Source: Chromatiales bacterium (ex Bugula neritina AB1) (GTDB lineage: Bacteria > Pseudomonadota > Gammaproteobacteria > Granulosicoccales > Granulosicoccaceae). Taken from it: DNA of 64,000 bases. The notes beneath the pieces are model-generated. The model was given only the letters and a program-made list of their open reading frames with translations, was not told where the DNA came from and made no database searches. Location: positions 248,001 to 312,000 of the forward strand of contig MDLA01000080.1 in NCBI GenBank assembly GCA_001730015.1, written 5' to 3'. The position numbers and the translations under genes were made by a program. Below are positions 41,980 to 51,963 of this stretch, piece by piece; the first letter of the stretch is position 1; each line of letters begins with the position of its first letter.

Positions 41980-43308
41980 TTAACCAGTGATTCGCGTGGA
42001 CTGTATCCGCTCACCCCATTGTCTGGCTTTATCGATAAGCGCTTGTTCGGGGTAGCGGGTGAAGTTACCGGCGCTGAGCAACTGACTGCCTGCTATCCAG
42101 ACATTACTGACATCATAGCGATTGGCGGAATAAACAATTTGTGCCACTGGATTGTAAACCGGCTGCAGCTCAATGCGATTAAAGTCGATGGTGGCCAGAT
42201 CCGCCTGCTTTCCGGCTTCGATAGAGCCGGTTTGTTCGTCTATACCCAGCGCTTTTGCGCCATTAATGGTTGCCATCCGGATCAATTGCTCTGCTGGCAG
42301 GGAGGCGGCGTTTTCCGCTGCATTTTTGCCGGTAAACGCGGCGCTGCGTATTTCGCCGAGCATATCCAGATCGTTGTTTGATGCCGCGCCATCGGTGCCG
42401 ATCGCCACGTTAACGCTGGCGTCCAGCAGTCTGGCAATCGGCGCGATACCACTGGCCAGCTTCAGGTTCGATTCCGGGCAATGCAGGACATGGCTTCCGG
42501 TCTGAGCCAGCTGTTCTATCTCTGTATCGATCAGTTGTGTCATGTGTACAGCGGCGAGTTGATCGTCGAGCAAACCGACTTCGGCCAGCCGTGCCAGTGG
42601 CCTGATACCGTGCTGTTCTAGAAATTGCTGCACCTCAACAGCGGTTTCGTGCACATGGATATGAACGCCTACCCCCAGCGAATCACGCATGGCGGCAATT
42701 TTGCGTAGAGGTTCCTCTGAAACGGTATAGGGCGCGTGGGGGGCGATCATGGTGGTGATCATGGATTGCCCCTGCAGGTCGTTGTAGAGTTCTCTGCCCT
42801 TGCTCAGGTATTCATCTGCGTTTTGTGCCCAGACAGTCGGGAAGTCCAGAGCAATCAACCCCACACTGGCGCGAATACCCATTTCCTTAGCGGTTTCGGC
42901 GATAGTGTCCGGGAAAAAATACATGTCATTAAAGCAGGTAACGCCGCCCCTGACGCTTTCGGCAATAGCCAGTCGTGTACCGTCTGCTACAAACTCACGA
43001 TTCACATGCTGACCTTCAGCCGGCCAGATGTGCTCGGATAGCCAGGTCATCAGTGGTAGATCATCGGCAAAGCCACGCAGCAGGTTCATGGCCATATGTG
43101 TGTGCGCGTTGATTAGCCCGGGCATCAGTGCCTGTTCGGGTAAATCGATCACCTGGATACCATGGTATCTGCTTTGTGCCTCAGGCCACGGGACTACAGC
43201 GGCAATTTTATCTGCGTTAACAATGACCGCATGGTTTTCCAGTACCCGGTTTTCGGCGTCGACGCAGATAACCCAGCGAGGTGTGATGGCAAATTGTTCT
43301 GTATTCAT
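41980..43308 (-). CDS. mtaD: 5'-methylthioadenosine/S-adenosylhomocysteine deaminase (amidohydrolase)
   Basis: A 442-residue metal-dependent TRZ/ATZ-type amidohydrolase. Zinc ligands and catalytic residues are present: LINAHTHMAMNLLRGFADDLPLM, HIHVHETAVEVQQFLE, HCPESNLKLASGIAPIARL and IGTDGAASNNDLDMLGE. The ring-deaminase branch that converts methylthioadenosine and adenosylhomocysteine to inosine derivatives has this layout, and the gene is commonly next to ubiG and gyrA in gammaproteobacteria. It would recycle by-products of SAM use, which suits its place before the methyltransferase ubiG. The exact purine or pyrimidine substrate cannot be proven from sequence. Confidence 0.88.
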   Translation of the reverse strand: MNTEQFAITPRWVICVDAENRVLENHAVIVNADKIAAVVPWPEAQSRYHGIQVIDLPEQALMPGLINAHTHMAMNLLRGFADDLPLMTWLSEHIWPAEGQHVNREFVADGTRLAIAESVRGGVTCFNDMYFFPDTIAETAKEMGIRASVGLIALDFPTVWAQNADEYLSKGRELYNDLQGQSMITTMIAPHAPYTVSEEPLRKIAAMRDSLGVGVHIHVHETAVEVQQFLEQHGIRPLARLAEVGLLDDQLAAVHMTQLIDTEIEQLAQTGSHVLHCPESNLKLASGIAPIARLLDASVNVAIGTDGAASNNDLDMLGEIRSAAFTGKNAAENAASLPAEQLIRMATINGAKALGIDEQTGSIEAGKQADLATIDFNRIELQPVYNPVAQIVYSANRYDVSNVWIAGSQLLSAGNFTRYPEQALIDKARQWGERIQSTRITG

Positions 43309-43461
43309 AGGCGGACCATAGCGTGGTGTATGAGAGGTAGCAACATTGGTAAGCGTTAGCTGCGACCGATTCTCGGAGTGGTCACAGGGTAGCTGTTTGC
43401 AAAAAAAACCTTGTGAACGGGAATTCAGTGGCCCTCAGGGGGAATCGTCTATTGAAAAGGC

Positions 43462-43490
43462 CTGTGAGGCCTCACAGTTTGTGATATTAT
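43462..43490 (+). promoter_or_regulatory. Putative gyrA promoter: 16-bp palindrome plus extended -10
   Basis: CTGTGAGGCCTCACAG (43462-43477) is a perfect palindrome. It is followed by TGATATTAT (43482-43490), an extended -10 (TG-N-TATTAT). The palindrome occupies the place of the -35 and spacer, as an operator would. The gyrA start is 57 bp after the -10. Confidence 0.5.
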
Positions 43491-43547
43491 GACGGGCTAG
43501 CCATCGTGTCCCGGCTTTTTCCCCGTCCAGAAAGCAACCGTTGAAAA

Positions 43548-46238
43548 ATGTCTGATTTTGCTAAGGAAATTATACCGGTAAATCTCGAAGACGAGATGCG
43601 GCAATCCTACCTTGATTATGCCATGAGCGTAATCGTTGGGCGCGCGCTGCCAGATGTACGCGATGGCCTGAAACCGGTGCATCGTCGCGTACTTTACGCG
43701 ATGAGTGAACTCGGTAACGACTGGAACAAGTCGTATAAAAAATCGGCGCGGGTGGTCGGTGATGTTATCGGTAAGTACCATCCTCATGGCGATACCGCTG
43801 TATACGACACCATTGTTCGTATGGCTCAGCACTTCTCTATGCGCTACATGCTGGTAGACGGTCAGGGTAATTTCGGTTCCATAGATGGTGATTCCCCGGC
43901 AGCGATGCGCTACACCGAAGTTCGCATGGCGCGTATCGCCCATGAGCTTCTGGCAGATCTCGACAAAGAAACCGTCGATTTTACACCGAATTACGACGGC
44001 TCAGAGTCAGAGCCTGCTGTTTTCCCTTCCCGGATACCCAATCTGCTTATTAACGGATCCTCGGGTATCGCGGTTGGTATGGCCACCAACATTCCGCCGC
44101 ACAACATCGGCGAGGTTATTGGCGGTACGCTTGCCATGCTCGATAACCCTTCTATAGCGTTGCCGGAATTGATGGAACACATTCCCGGGCCGGATTTTCC
44201 AACGCACGGAATTATTAACGGAGCCCGTGGCATTCGCGAGGCTTACGAAACCGGCCGTGGTCGTATACATGTACGCGCTAGGGCTGAGGTTGAGCACAAC
44301 GAAAAAACCGGCAAAGACACAATCATAGTTACCGAGCTTCCGTACCAGGTTAACAAAGCGCGCTTGCTCGAGAAGATTGCTGAGCTGGTAAAAGACAAAA
44401 AGATCGAAGGAATTACCGAGCTTCGCGACGAATCCGACAAAGACGGCATGCGCATGGTTATCGAGTTGCGTCGTGGTGAGCCCGGCGATGTGATGTTGAA
44501 CAATCTGTACAAGCAAACACAATTGCAGACGGTGTTTGGCATCAATATGGTGGCGCTTATAGATGGTCAGCCAAAGCTGCTTAATCTTCGTGAGATACTC
44601 GATGCCTTTATCCGGCACCGCAGAGAAGTGGTTACCCGTCGCACCATATTCGATCTGCGCAAGGCGCGTGATCGTGCCCATATTCTCGAAGGTCTTGCGG
44701 TAGCCCTGGCCAACATTGATCCAATAATAGAACTGATCAAGGCGGCGCCGAATCCGCCGGAAGCAAAAGCCGGCCTGATCGCGGGTGTATGGAAACCGGG
44801 TAGTGTTGTCGAGATGCTGGAGCGTGCCGGAGCAGATGCATCGAAACCGGAAGGCCTTGGTCCGGAGTTCGGGTTACTGGAAGACGGTTATCATCTGTCT
44901 GCAGCTCAGGCGCAGGCGATTCTCGATCTGCGTCTGCATCGATTAACCGGCCTTGAGCAAGACAAGATCATCGACGAATATCGCGACATTCTGTCAAAGA
45001 TTGAGGCGTTGCTGGAGATTCTGGAGAGCCCCGACCGTTTGCGTGAAGTGATCCGGCAGGAGCTTGAAGAGGTCAGAGATCACTACGATGATGATCGTCG
45101 TACGCAAATAGTGGTCGACTACTCAGAAATGACGGTGGAGGACTTGATCTCTGATGAAGATGTCGTCGTGACACTATCGCATGCGGGCTATGCCAAAGCC
45201 CAGCCGCTGTCAGATTACACGGCGCAGCGTCGCGGTGGAAAGGGCAAGTCCGCCACGTCAATGAAAGATGAAGATTTCATCGACAAACTCTTTGTTGCCA
45301 GTATGCACGACACTGTGCTGTTCTTTACCAGTGTCGGTAAGGTCTATTGGAAGCGAGTGTACGAATTGCCATTGGCTAGCCGTGGTGCCCGTGGCCGGCC
45401 GATTATTAATTTACTGCCACTGGAAGAAAATGAGCGCGTCAACGCGGTACTGACTGTGCGTGAGTACAGTGAAGATCAGTTTGTGTTCTTTGCTACCCGT
45501 AATGGAGTGGTTAAGAAGACATCCCTTGCCGATTTCTCCCGGCCCAGAGCCAACGGTATTATCGCGATTGATCTGCGCGTCGATGATGAATTAATCAATG
45601 TAGCCCTGACTGATGGTGAAAGTGACATCATGCTGATATCCAGCAATGGCCGGGCAATGCGCTTTCTGGAAAACGACGTCCGGAAAATGGGCCGTACGGC
45701 TGCAGGTGTACGCGGTATGAGAATGGCGGAAGAAGATTCTCTTATTGCGTTGATCGTAGTTGCTGAAGGCGACATCCTCACAGCTACGGCTAACGGCTAT
45801 GGCAAACGTAGTTCCACCGATGAGTATCCGCGTAAAAACAGAGGCGGCAAAGGTGTTATAGACATAAAGACTACCGAGCGGAACGGCCCGGTGGTGGGTG
45901 CTGTGCAAGTGCTCGATACTGATGAAGTGATGCTGATCACCAATGGCGGTACGCTAATTCGAACAGCAGTTGATGGCATTAGCAGTCAGAGTCGGAACAC
46001 ACAGGGTGTGCGTTTGATTCGCGTAGGGGAAGACGAGCAGCTGGTCGAGGTAGAGCGCGTCGCCACTGCAGAGAAAGAAGAAGAGTACCCTGACGGAGCG
46101 GAAGAAAATACCACCTCTGAGTCTTCAGGTTCTGGTGCTGCTGCGGTAGATGATTCCACCATAACTGGGCAACAATCACCTGATTCAGAGCCTGAAAACG
46201 ATGACAATAACACTGGCAGCGACACGGAAGACGAATAG
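43548..46238 (+). CDS. gyrA: DNA gyrase subunit A
   Basis: An 896-residue type IIA topoisomerase subunit that cuts and rejoins DNA to add negative supercoils with GyrB. The catalytic Tyr122 is in MRYTEVRM. The quinolone-resistance region reads [13 protein letters not shown] with Thr83 and Asp87; Thr at 83 is also seen in Pseudomonas. The C-terminal wheel has the GyrA box QRRGGKG, needed for DNA wrapping. The end is a long acidic tail ([17 protein letters not shown] and [10 protein letters not shown]), as in other gammaproteobacteria. It is divergent from mtaD and followed by serC 110 bp on. Confidence 0.99.
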   Translation: MSDFAKEIIPVNLEDEMRQSYLDYAMSVIVGRALPDVRDGLKPVHRRVLYAMSELGNDWNKSYKKSARVVGDVIGKYHPHGDTAVYDTIVRMAQHFSMRYMLVDGQGNFGSIDGDSPAAMRYTEVRMARIAHELLADLDKETVDFTPNYDGSESEPAVFPSRIPNLLINGSSGIAVGMATNIPPHNIGEVIGGTLAMLDNPSIALPELMEHIPGPDFPTHGIINGARGIREAYETGRGRIHVRARAEVEHNEKTGKDTIIVTELPYQVNKARLLEKIAELVKDKKIEGITELRDESDKDGMRMVIELRRGEPGDVMLNNLYKQTQLQTVFGINMVALIDGQPKLLNLREILDAFIRHRREVVTRRTIFDLRKARDRAHILEGLAVALANIDPIIELIKAAPNPPEAKAGLIAGVWKPGSVVEMLERAGADASKPEGLGPEFGLLEDGYHLSAAQAQAILDLRLHRLTGLEQDKIIDEYRDILSKIEALLEILESPDRLREVIRQELEEVRDHYDDDRRTQIVVDYSEMTVEDLISDEDVVVTLSHAGYAKAQPLSDYTAQRRGGKGKSATSMKDEDFIDKLFVASMHDTVLFFTSVGKVYWKRVYELPLASRGARGRPIINLLPLEENERVNAVLTVREYSEDQFVFFATRNGVVKKTSLADFSRPRANGIIAIDLRVDDELINVALTDGESDIMLISSNGRAMRFLENDVRKMGRTAAGVRGMRMAEEDSLIALIVVAEGDILTATANGYGKRSSTDEYPRKNRGGKGVIDIKTTERNGPVVGAVQVLDTDEVMLITNGGTLIRTAVDGISSQSRNTQGVRLIRVGEDEQLVEVERVATAEKEEEYPDGAEENTTSESSGSGAAAVDDSTITGQQSPDSEPENDDNNTGSDTEDE

Positions 46239-46348
46239 ATTCATTAACTAGTGAAATCTATTCATAAAACATAGTCGCCCGGAAAGGCGAATTTCGCCGC
46301 ATTGCTCTTTATACTCGGGGTTCACTTATCTGGACTCCGTTTCCGATT

Positions 46349-47431
46349 ATGAGCCGCGTATACAATTTCAGCGCAGGTCCGGCCGCACTACCTGAAGAGG
46401 TGTTACAGCAGGCAGCCGGGGAAATGACCGATTGGCGCCAGAACGGTGCTGGTGTGATGGAATTGAGTCATCGCAGTAAAGCTTTTATGTCGATCGCTGA
46501 AGAAGCCGAAGCGGACTTACGTGAACTTCTGTCGGTGCCGGACAATTACGCCGTGCTGTTTTTGCAGGGTGGAGCATCGGCGCAGTTTGGTCTGATCCCG
46601 ATGAACCTGCTGGGCGATAAAACAAACGTCGACTATGTAAATACGGGCCAGTGGTCAACGAAGGCGATTAAAGAAGCAAGCAAATTTGCAGCGGTTAATG
46701 TAGCCGCCAGCAGCGAAGCCGGGGGCTTTAACACTGTTCCGGCGCAAAGTGAATGGACAACCTTTACTGATGCTGCCTATCTGCATATCACCCCAAATGA
46801 AACCATAGGCGGTGTGGAGTATGGTTTTGTGCCGGACACCGGCGCTGTGCCTCTGGTGGCAGATATGTCGTCGACGATACTTTCGCGGCCGCTTGATGTC
46901 TCTAAATATGGTCTGATCTATGCCGGTGCGCAAAAAAACATTGGTCCGTCCGGCTTAACCGTAGTCATTGTTGACAAATCGCTCTTTGGCAAGGCCGCTA
47001 CTATTACTCCCGATGCATTTAACTATCAACTGCAGGCCGCTGCAGGGTCAATGCTTAATACGCCGCCAACCTATGGCTGGTATATCGCCGGTCTCGTGTT
47101 TAAGTGGCTGAAACAGCGAGGCGGGCTGGATGCCATGCAGCAGGCAAACAAACGCAAAGCAAATAAACTGTACGCGGCCATTGATTCTTCATCCTACTAC
47201 AGCAACCCGGTTACCGTGGATTCGCGTTCATGGATGAATGTACCGTTTATATGTGGAGACAGTAAGCACGATACTGAATTTCTAGCCGGTGCAGTTGATG
47301 CCGGTCTGCACTCTCTGAAGGGCCATCGATCAGTCGGTGGTATGCGCGCCAGTATCTACAATGCCATGCCGGAATCTGGAGTCGATTCATTGATTTCCTA
47401 TATGGCCGAGTTTGAAAGAACGCACGGTTAA
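46349..47431 (+). CDS. serC: Phosphoserine aminotransferase
   Basis: A 360-residue PLP enzyme of serine and pyridoxine synthesis, converting 3-phosphohydroxypyruvate and glutamate to phosphoserine. N-terminal YNFSAGPAALPEEVLQQA is the family signature. LQGGASAQFGLIPMNL forms part of the cofactor pocket and the PLP Lys is in YAGAQKNIGPSGL. The C-terminal GHRSVGGMRASIYNAMPESGV is also typical. It lies between gyrA and serA, so the two consecutive steps of serine synthesis are adjacent here. Confidence 0.98.
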   Translation: MSRVYNFSAGPAALPEEVLQQAAGEMTDWRQNGAGVMELSHRSKAFMSIAEEAEADLRELLSVPDNYAVLFLQGGASAQFGLIPMNLLGDKTNVDYVNTGQWSTKAIKEASKFAAVNVAASSEAGGFNTVPAQSEWTTFTDAAYLHITPNETIGGVEYGFVPDTGAVPLVADMSSTILSRPLDVSKYGLIYAGAQKNIGPSGLTVVIVDKSLFGKAATITPDAFNYQLQAAAGSMLNTPPTYGWYIAGLVFKWLKQRGGLDAMQQANKRKANKLYAAIDSSSYYSNPVTVDSRSWMNVPFICGDSKHDTEFLAGAVDAGLHSLKGHRSVGGMRASIYNAMPESGVDSLISYMAEFERTHG

Positions 47432-47491
47432 GTACGTACGGCACTTCAGGGCAGTGGCTTTCGATGCCCATCTTCTGATAAGGAAACAAGC

Positions 47492-48655
47492 GTGTTTAAA
47501 ATTCAAAAAATAAATAATTTATCGCCGCTCGGGCTGGATCGTTTTCCTGTCGCCAACTATGAACTTGCAACCGACACAGCCAGCCCCGATGCGATAATGC
47601 TGCGATCGCAAAAATTGCACGATATGAAATTTGATGACAACCTCAAGGCGATCGGTCGAGCCGGAGCGGGTGTAAACAATATTCCGGTCGAACGTCTGAC
47701 CCAGTTGGGCGTGCCTGTGTTTAATGCGCCTGGTGCAAATGCAAATGCGGTAAAGGAACTGGTCATTGCCAGCCTGTTTCTAGCGGAGCGTAATCTATAT
47801 CAGGCAGTGGCCTATACCAAGTCGCTTACATCAGAAGGTGCAGCACTCGATAAAGAAGTCGAAGACGGTAAAAAAAGATTCGTCGGTCGTGAGTTACCGG
47901 GTCGCACCTTAGGTGTGATCGGACTCGGTGCTATTGGTGTTGAAGTGGCAAACACGGCTGTGGCGCTTGGAATGGAAGTGATTGGCTTTGATCCGGCGAT
48001 CACTGTTACCAGCGCCTGGCAGCTCAGTTCAGCGGTCGAGAAGGCTAACAGTGTTGATGAGGTATTGTCGCGTTCGGAATTTGTGACGTTTCATGTGCCG
48101 TTGCTGGATGCTACGCGCCACATGATAAACCCGCAGCGGCTGCATGGCATGCGCGACGGTACTGTTGTGCTGAACTTTGCGCGTGCTGGTGTAGTAGACG
48201 ATGATGCGATTTTGAGCGGGCTTGAAAGCGGCAAAATAAAAACTTACGTGTGTGATTTCCCGACGCAGCAAACTATTTCGCACGAGAATGTGATTACGCT
48301 GCCTCATTTGGGCGCATCCACTGCTGAAGCTGAAGAAAATTGTGCAATTATGGTGGCGGATCAGTTACGGGACTTTCTGGAACACGGAAATATCCGCAAT
48401 TGCGTAAATTTCCCGACTGTTGAGTTGAGTCGCAAGAGTGAATTCAGGCTGGCGTTGATTCACCGTAATGTGCCGGATATGGTCGGTCAGATTTCCCATC
48501 AGCTGGGTGTATCCAAGATCAATATCTGCCATATGATCAACGAGTCGCACCAGCACGTGGCGTGCACGTTGATTGACACGGAAGTTGCGGTGCCGGACGA
48601 AACTATGGAGGCGATTCGTGCAATTGAAGGTTTGCTGAAAGCACGGCGAATTTAG
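47492..48655 (+). CDS. serA: D-3-phosphoglycerate dehydrogenase (short form with ACT domain)
   Basis: A 387-residue NAD-dependent dehydrogenase starting at GTG with AAGGA upstream. The substrate domain has KAIGRAGAGVNNIPVERLTQLGVPVFNAPGANANAVKELV. The NAD fold has LPGRTLGVIGLGAIGVEVANTA and the catalytic His is in ITLPHLGASTAEAEENCA. The last ~70 residues (HRNVPDMVGQISHQL, INICHMINES) are an ACT domain, probably the serine-feedback site. It catalyses the first step of serine synthesis and sits directly after serC. In Pseudomonas this position holds pheA and hisC genes, which are absent here. Confidence 0.95.
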   Translation: MFKIQKINNLSPLGLDRFPVANYELATDTASPDAIMLRSQKLHDMKFDDNLKAIGRAGAGVNNIPVERLTQLGVPVFNAPGANANAVKELVIASLFLAERNLYQAVAYTKSLTSEGAALDKEVEDGKKRFVGRELPGRTLGVIGLGAIGVEVANTAVALGMEVIGFDPAITVTSAWQLSSAVEKANSVDEVLSRSEFVTFHVPLLDATRHMINPQRLHGMRDGTVVLNFARAGVVDDDAILSGLESGKIKTYVCDFPTQQTISHENVITLPHLGASTAEAEENCAIMVADQLRDFLEHGNIRNCVNFPTVELSRKSEFRLALIHRNVPDMVGQISHQLGVSKINICHMINESHQHVACTLIDTEVAVPDETMEAIRAIEGLLKARRI

Positions 48656-48800
48656 ACGGAATAGATTGACCGGGGTATCAAACCGATCTTTGTTTTTTTG
48701 AAGTCAATTGCCCATCCTGTCGAACACTGGCATGATTGCAGAGATGCATATTGAAGAATCCGCTTCCGGCAACAACAGATTCGCTGACTACGACTTGCAA

Positions 48801-48832
48801 TTGAGTAAGCGCTTAAGCGCGTGGCTTATAAA
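48801..48832 (+). promoter_or_regulatory. Candidate promoter region of tyrA-aroA-cmk with internal palindrome
   Basis: TTGAGT (48801-48806) and TATAAA (48827-48832) are spaced 20 bp, longer than ideal. A perfect 12-bp palindrome GCGCTTAAGCGC (48809-48820) lies between them. The layout resembles an operator in a spacer, but the long spacing keeps confidence low. Confidence 0.3.
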
Positions 48833-48865
48833 ACCGAGTGTACCTGACAGTGCGGGGGCAATTTC

Positions 48866-49804
48866 ATGACCCTGAAGGTTACCATCGTTGGAGTGGGCTT
48901 GATTGGCGGATCATTTTCACTGGCGTTACAAGCCGTTGGCGCTGATATAGAATTTACCGGCTGCGGTCGCAACGAAGACAGTTTGCTGCGGGCGGTAGAT
49001 CTGGGAATTGTTACGCGTTATAGCACTTCGGTGACAGAGGCTGTGGCAGGTAGCGATCTGGTGTTTCTTGCGACACCGGTGGGTGCCATGGAGGCGGTGC
49101 TGGCTGAAGTTGCACAAGTGGCCTCGCCGGAAACTATCATTACCGATGCCGGCAGCTGCAAGCAGAGTATTATTGGCGCTGCTCGTCGACAGCTATCACA
49201 CATGGAAAACTTTGTAGCAGGGCACCCGATTGCGGGTACTGAGCACAGCGGAGTCGAAGCGGGTTTCGCAACACTCTATCGTGATCGACGAGTAATCCTG
49301 ACACCTCAGTCTGATACCTCTGCACAGGCTATTGAGACCGTTCGTCAACTCTGGATTCAAACTGGTGCCCAGGTTGAGGAAATGTCTGCTGAGCGTCACG
49401 ATAAAGTTTTTGCAGCAACCAGTCATTTACCGCATTTGCTGGCATTTAGCCTGGTGGAAACGCTGTATCGAATGGAGCAGCGTGAGGAACTACTGCGGTA
49501 CGCCGCGGGCGGGTTTAGTGACTTTACCCGAATTGCCTCCAGTGACCCGGTGATGTGGAGAGATGTCTGCCTTCATAACAGCGAAGCAGTACTTGAGTCT
49601 ATGGCCAATCTGCGTGAAGGAATGGATGCCCTGGTTGATGCCATAAACGCGGGAGACGGGAAGCGGATCGAAGGCTTGTTTAAAATTGCTAAAGACACCC
49701 GTGATACCAGAATTCTTGCAAAGCCACAGCAGACTAACCCACAGCAGAATGAAGTAAGCGAAGGGGGACCCGAGCCCGAACCATCTCCAGAGAAACCACA
49801 ATGA
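48866..49804 (+). CDS. tyrA: Prephenate dehydrogenase
   Basis: A 312-residue NAD(P)-dependent enzyme that converts prephenate to 4-hydroxyphenylpyruvate for tyrosine. The Rossmann motif is VTIVGVGLIGGSFSLAL at the very N-terminus. Family blocks follow: TDAGSCKQSIIGAA, FVAGHPIAGTEHSGVEA, ATSHLPHLLAFSLVETL and GGFSDFTRIASSDPVMWRDV. There is no chorismate-mutase part and no ACT domain. A polar tail (NPQQNEVSEGGPEPEPSPEKP) ends the protein. GGGGG precedes the ATG. The stop overlaps the aroA start as ATGA, so the two are translationally coupled. Confidence 0.96.
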   Translation: MTLKVTIVGVGLIGGSFSLALQAVGADIEFTGCGRNEDSLLRAVDLGIVTRYSTSVTEAVAGSDLVFLATPVGAMEAVLAEVAQVASPETIITDAGSCKQSIIGAARRQLSHMENFVAGHPIAGTEHSGVEAGFATLYRDRRVILTPQSDTSAQAIETVRQLWIQTGAQVEEMSAERHDKVFAATSHLPHLLAFSLVETLYRMEQREELLRYAAGGFSDFTRIASSDPVMWRDVCLHNSEAVLESMANLREGMDALVDAINAGDGKRIEGLFKIAKDTRDTRILAKPQQTNPQQNEVSEGGPEPEPSPEKPQ

Positions 49805-51156
49805 CTACTGCCAGTACAGATGCATTAGATGCGATTACCCCGTCGAACTCCGTAACAGCGGGGCCGGGTGGTTCGGTTAACGGTGAGGCAGTGGTGCCGG
49901 GTGATAAATCGATGTCGCACCGATCAGTGATGTTTGCCTCACTGGCAGAAGGGCGCACTTCGATCAAAGGTTTTCTGGCGGGTGAAGATAGCCTGAACAC
50001 GCTAGCAGCATTTCAGGCAATGGGGGTCAGCATAGAGCGCACCTCGCAGACCGGTCTTATTATCGACGGTGTTGGCATGCACGGATTAAAAGCTCCTTCT
50101 GAATCGCTGTATATGGGAAATGCAGGTACCGGTATGCGCTTGATCGCCGGAGTTCTGGCCGGGCAGAAGTTCTCAACGCAGCTTACGGGTGATGAATCAC
50201 TGAGCAAGCGGCCCATGCGTCGCATTATTGATCCATTGCGTGAGATGGGAGCGGTGATTGATTCACAGCAGTCCGGATGCCCGCCGTTGGTTATTGATCC
50301 GGCAAACGCACTGGCCGCGATCAGTTATCAGCTGCCTATGGCCAGCGCGCAGGTTAAATCCTGCGTATTGCTAGCCGGGTTGTATGCCCGGGGCCGCACA
50401 TCGGTTACCGAGCCAGCGTCTACTCGTGATCACACTGAACGCATGTTACGCACGTTCGGTTACCCTGTTGAAACTGATGGTGCTGAGGTCTCTCTGCAAG
50501 GGCAAGGAAAGCTCTCATCTACTGAGCTCGAAATACCCGCAGATATATCCTCAGCGGCATTCTTACTGGTTGCCGCGAGTATTGCTCCGGACTCAGATGT
50601 TTTGCTTAAAAATGTTGGAGTTAATCCGACCCGGACCGGCGTAATCGATATCCTGAAGCTGATGGGAGCTGATATCGAGTTACAGAATAGGCGCGATGCC
50701 GGCGCAGAACCGGTTGCTGATATCCGCGTACGGACAGCGAATTTAAAGGGAATTGCTATTCCGGAGTCGCTTGTTCCACTGGCGATAGATGAATTGCCGG
50801 TTATTTTCATCGCAGCAGCCTGTGCTGAGGGCACCACCACCGTAACCGGTGCTGAAGAGCTGCGGGTAAAGGAAAGTGACCGGATAGCAGCGATGGCCGA
50901 AGGGCTGGCTAGTCTCGGGGTCGATGCGGTAGCCACGGCCGATGGCATGATTATCAATGGCGGCACCATTGGCGGTGGCACGGTTGAAACTTTTTATGAT
51001 CATCGCATTGCTATGTCGTTTTGTGTGGCAAGCCTGTGTGCGACAGACCCCATAACTATCCGGGATACGCACCATGTCGAAACATCTTTCCCGGGATTCT
51101 TTGAGCAATGTGCTGATCTGGGAATGGTCATTAAGCGGCAGTCGCTTGATGGATGA
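49801..51156 (+). CDS. aroA: 3-phosphoshikimate 1-carboxyvinyltransferase (EPSP synthase)
   Basis: A 451-residue enzyme of the shikimate pathway that joins PEP and shikimate-3-phosphate. VVPGDKSMSHRSVMFASLAEG, MGNAGTGMRLIAGVL and KRPMRRIIDPL identify it. GDKS, SAQVK, RDHTE and NPTR are all present, the motif set used to define class II EPSP synthases (the group with generally lower glyphosate sensitivity). Late motifs include EELRVKESDRIAAMAEGL and DHRIAMSFCVASL. It sits between tyrA and cmk in a coupled run; its 3' end overlaps the cmk start by eight bases. Confidence 0.97.
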   Translation: MTTASTDALDAITPSNSVTAGPGGSVNGEAVVPGDKSMSHRSVMFASLAEGRTSIKGFLAGEDSLNTLAAFQAMGVSIERTSQTGLIIDGVGMHGLKAPSESLYMGNAGTGMRLIAGVLAGQKFSTQLTGDESLSKRPMRRIIDPLREMGAVIDSQQSGCPPLVIDPANALAAISYQLPMASAQVKSCVLLAGLYARGRTSVTEPASTRDHTERMLRTFGYPVETDGAEVSLQGQGKLSSTELEIPADISSAAFLLVAASIAPDSDVLLKNVGVNPTRTGVIDILKLMGADIELQNRRDAGAEPVADIRVRTANLKGIAIPESLVPLAIDELPVIFIAAACAEGTTTVTGAEELRVKESDRIAAMAEGLASLGVDAVATADGMIINGGTIGGGTVETFYDHRIAMSFCVASLCATDPITIRDTHHVETSFPGFFEQCADLGMVIKRQSLDG

Positions 51157-51862
51157 GCCTGGTAACACCGCGGTGCTCGATATTGATCGTTCCGCCGTGC
51201 CGGTTATAGCGATTGATGGGCCGAGTGGTTCTGGCAAGGGCACAATTGCCCGCGCCGTTGCAGAGAAGCTGGGTTTTAACTTTCTCGACAGCGGTGCGTT
51301 GTATCGCGTAGTGGCACTGGCTTCAATCAACACCCGTACAGCTGCCGATGACTCAAGCGGACTGGCGCTGCTGGCCTCAACCGCACCAATTGATTTTGCC
51401 CACAGCGACAACGGCGACGTTGCTGTGTTGCTCGGCGGGCAGGACGTCACGCAACAATTGCGCGCTGAGGAGGTCGGTAATTGTGCATCAAAAATTGCGA
51501 CTCACCCTGAATTACGCGATGCGTTGCTCGATCGTCAGCGGCGCTGGCGTCAGCTGCCGGGGCTGGTGGCCGATGGCAGGGATATGGGTACCGTGGTTTT
51601 TCCTGATGCTCTGATAAAAATATTTCTTACCGCATCGGCCGAAATCCGGGCAAAAAGAAGAGTTAAACAGTTGAAAGAAAAGGGTATATCAGCTAATATT
51701 TCGGGTTTACTAAGCGACATTCAGGCACGTGACAAACGCGACTATAACCGCGCGATAGCGCCACTGAAAGCCGCTGCCGATTCAATACAGATCGATTCCA
51801 CGTCTCTTAGTGTGGCCCAAGTGGTCACAAAAGTGCTTGATTTAGCTAGTGTTAGACTATGA
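51149..51862 (+). CDS. cmk: Cytidylate kinase
   Basis: I chose ATG 51149, which overlaps the end of aroA by 8 bp and gives 237 residues, over an upstream ATG at 51074 that would lie deep inside aroA. The P-loop is VIAIDGPSGSGKGTIARAVAEKLGF, followed by LDSGALYRVVALA, then VADGRDMGTVVFPDALIKIFLTA and RDKRDYNRAIAPLK in the lid and nucleoside-binding regions. The enzyme phosphorylates CMP and dCMP to the diphosphates with ATP. The order aroA-cmk-rpsA is conserved in gammaproteobacteria. Confidence 0.96.
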   Translation: MDEPGNTAVLDIDRSAVPVIAIDGPSGSGKGTIARAVAEKLGFNFLDSGALYRVVALASINTRTAADDSSGLALLASTAPIDFAHSDNGDVAVLLGGQDVTQQLRAEEVGNCASKIATHPELRDALLDRQRRWRQLPGLVADGRDMGTVVFPDALIKIFLTASAEIRAKRRVKQLKEKGISANISGLLSDIQARDKRDYNRAIAPLKAAADSIQIDSTSLSVAQVVTKVLDLASVRL

Positions 51863-51963
51863 GCTTTTAATTCGCCAGCGACGGATCGCAGCGTTTATTA
51901 ACCGCCTTGCCGCGACAGGAATGTCATACGCATTGTAAATTCTATCCAGGAACACGTAATTTA

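Noticed and set aside
43463-43476. CRP-binding site before gyrA
   Set aside because: TGTGA and TCACA are separated by 4 bp, whereas CRP needs 6.
44007-44681. 224-codon open frame opposite gyrA
   Set aside because: It is antisense to a highly conserved gene; the open frame results from gyrA codon use.
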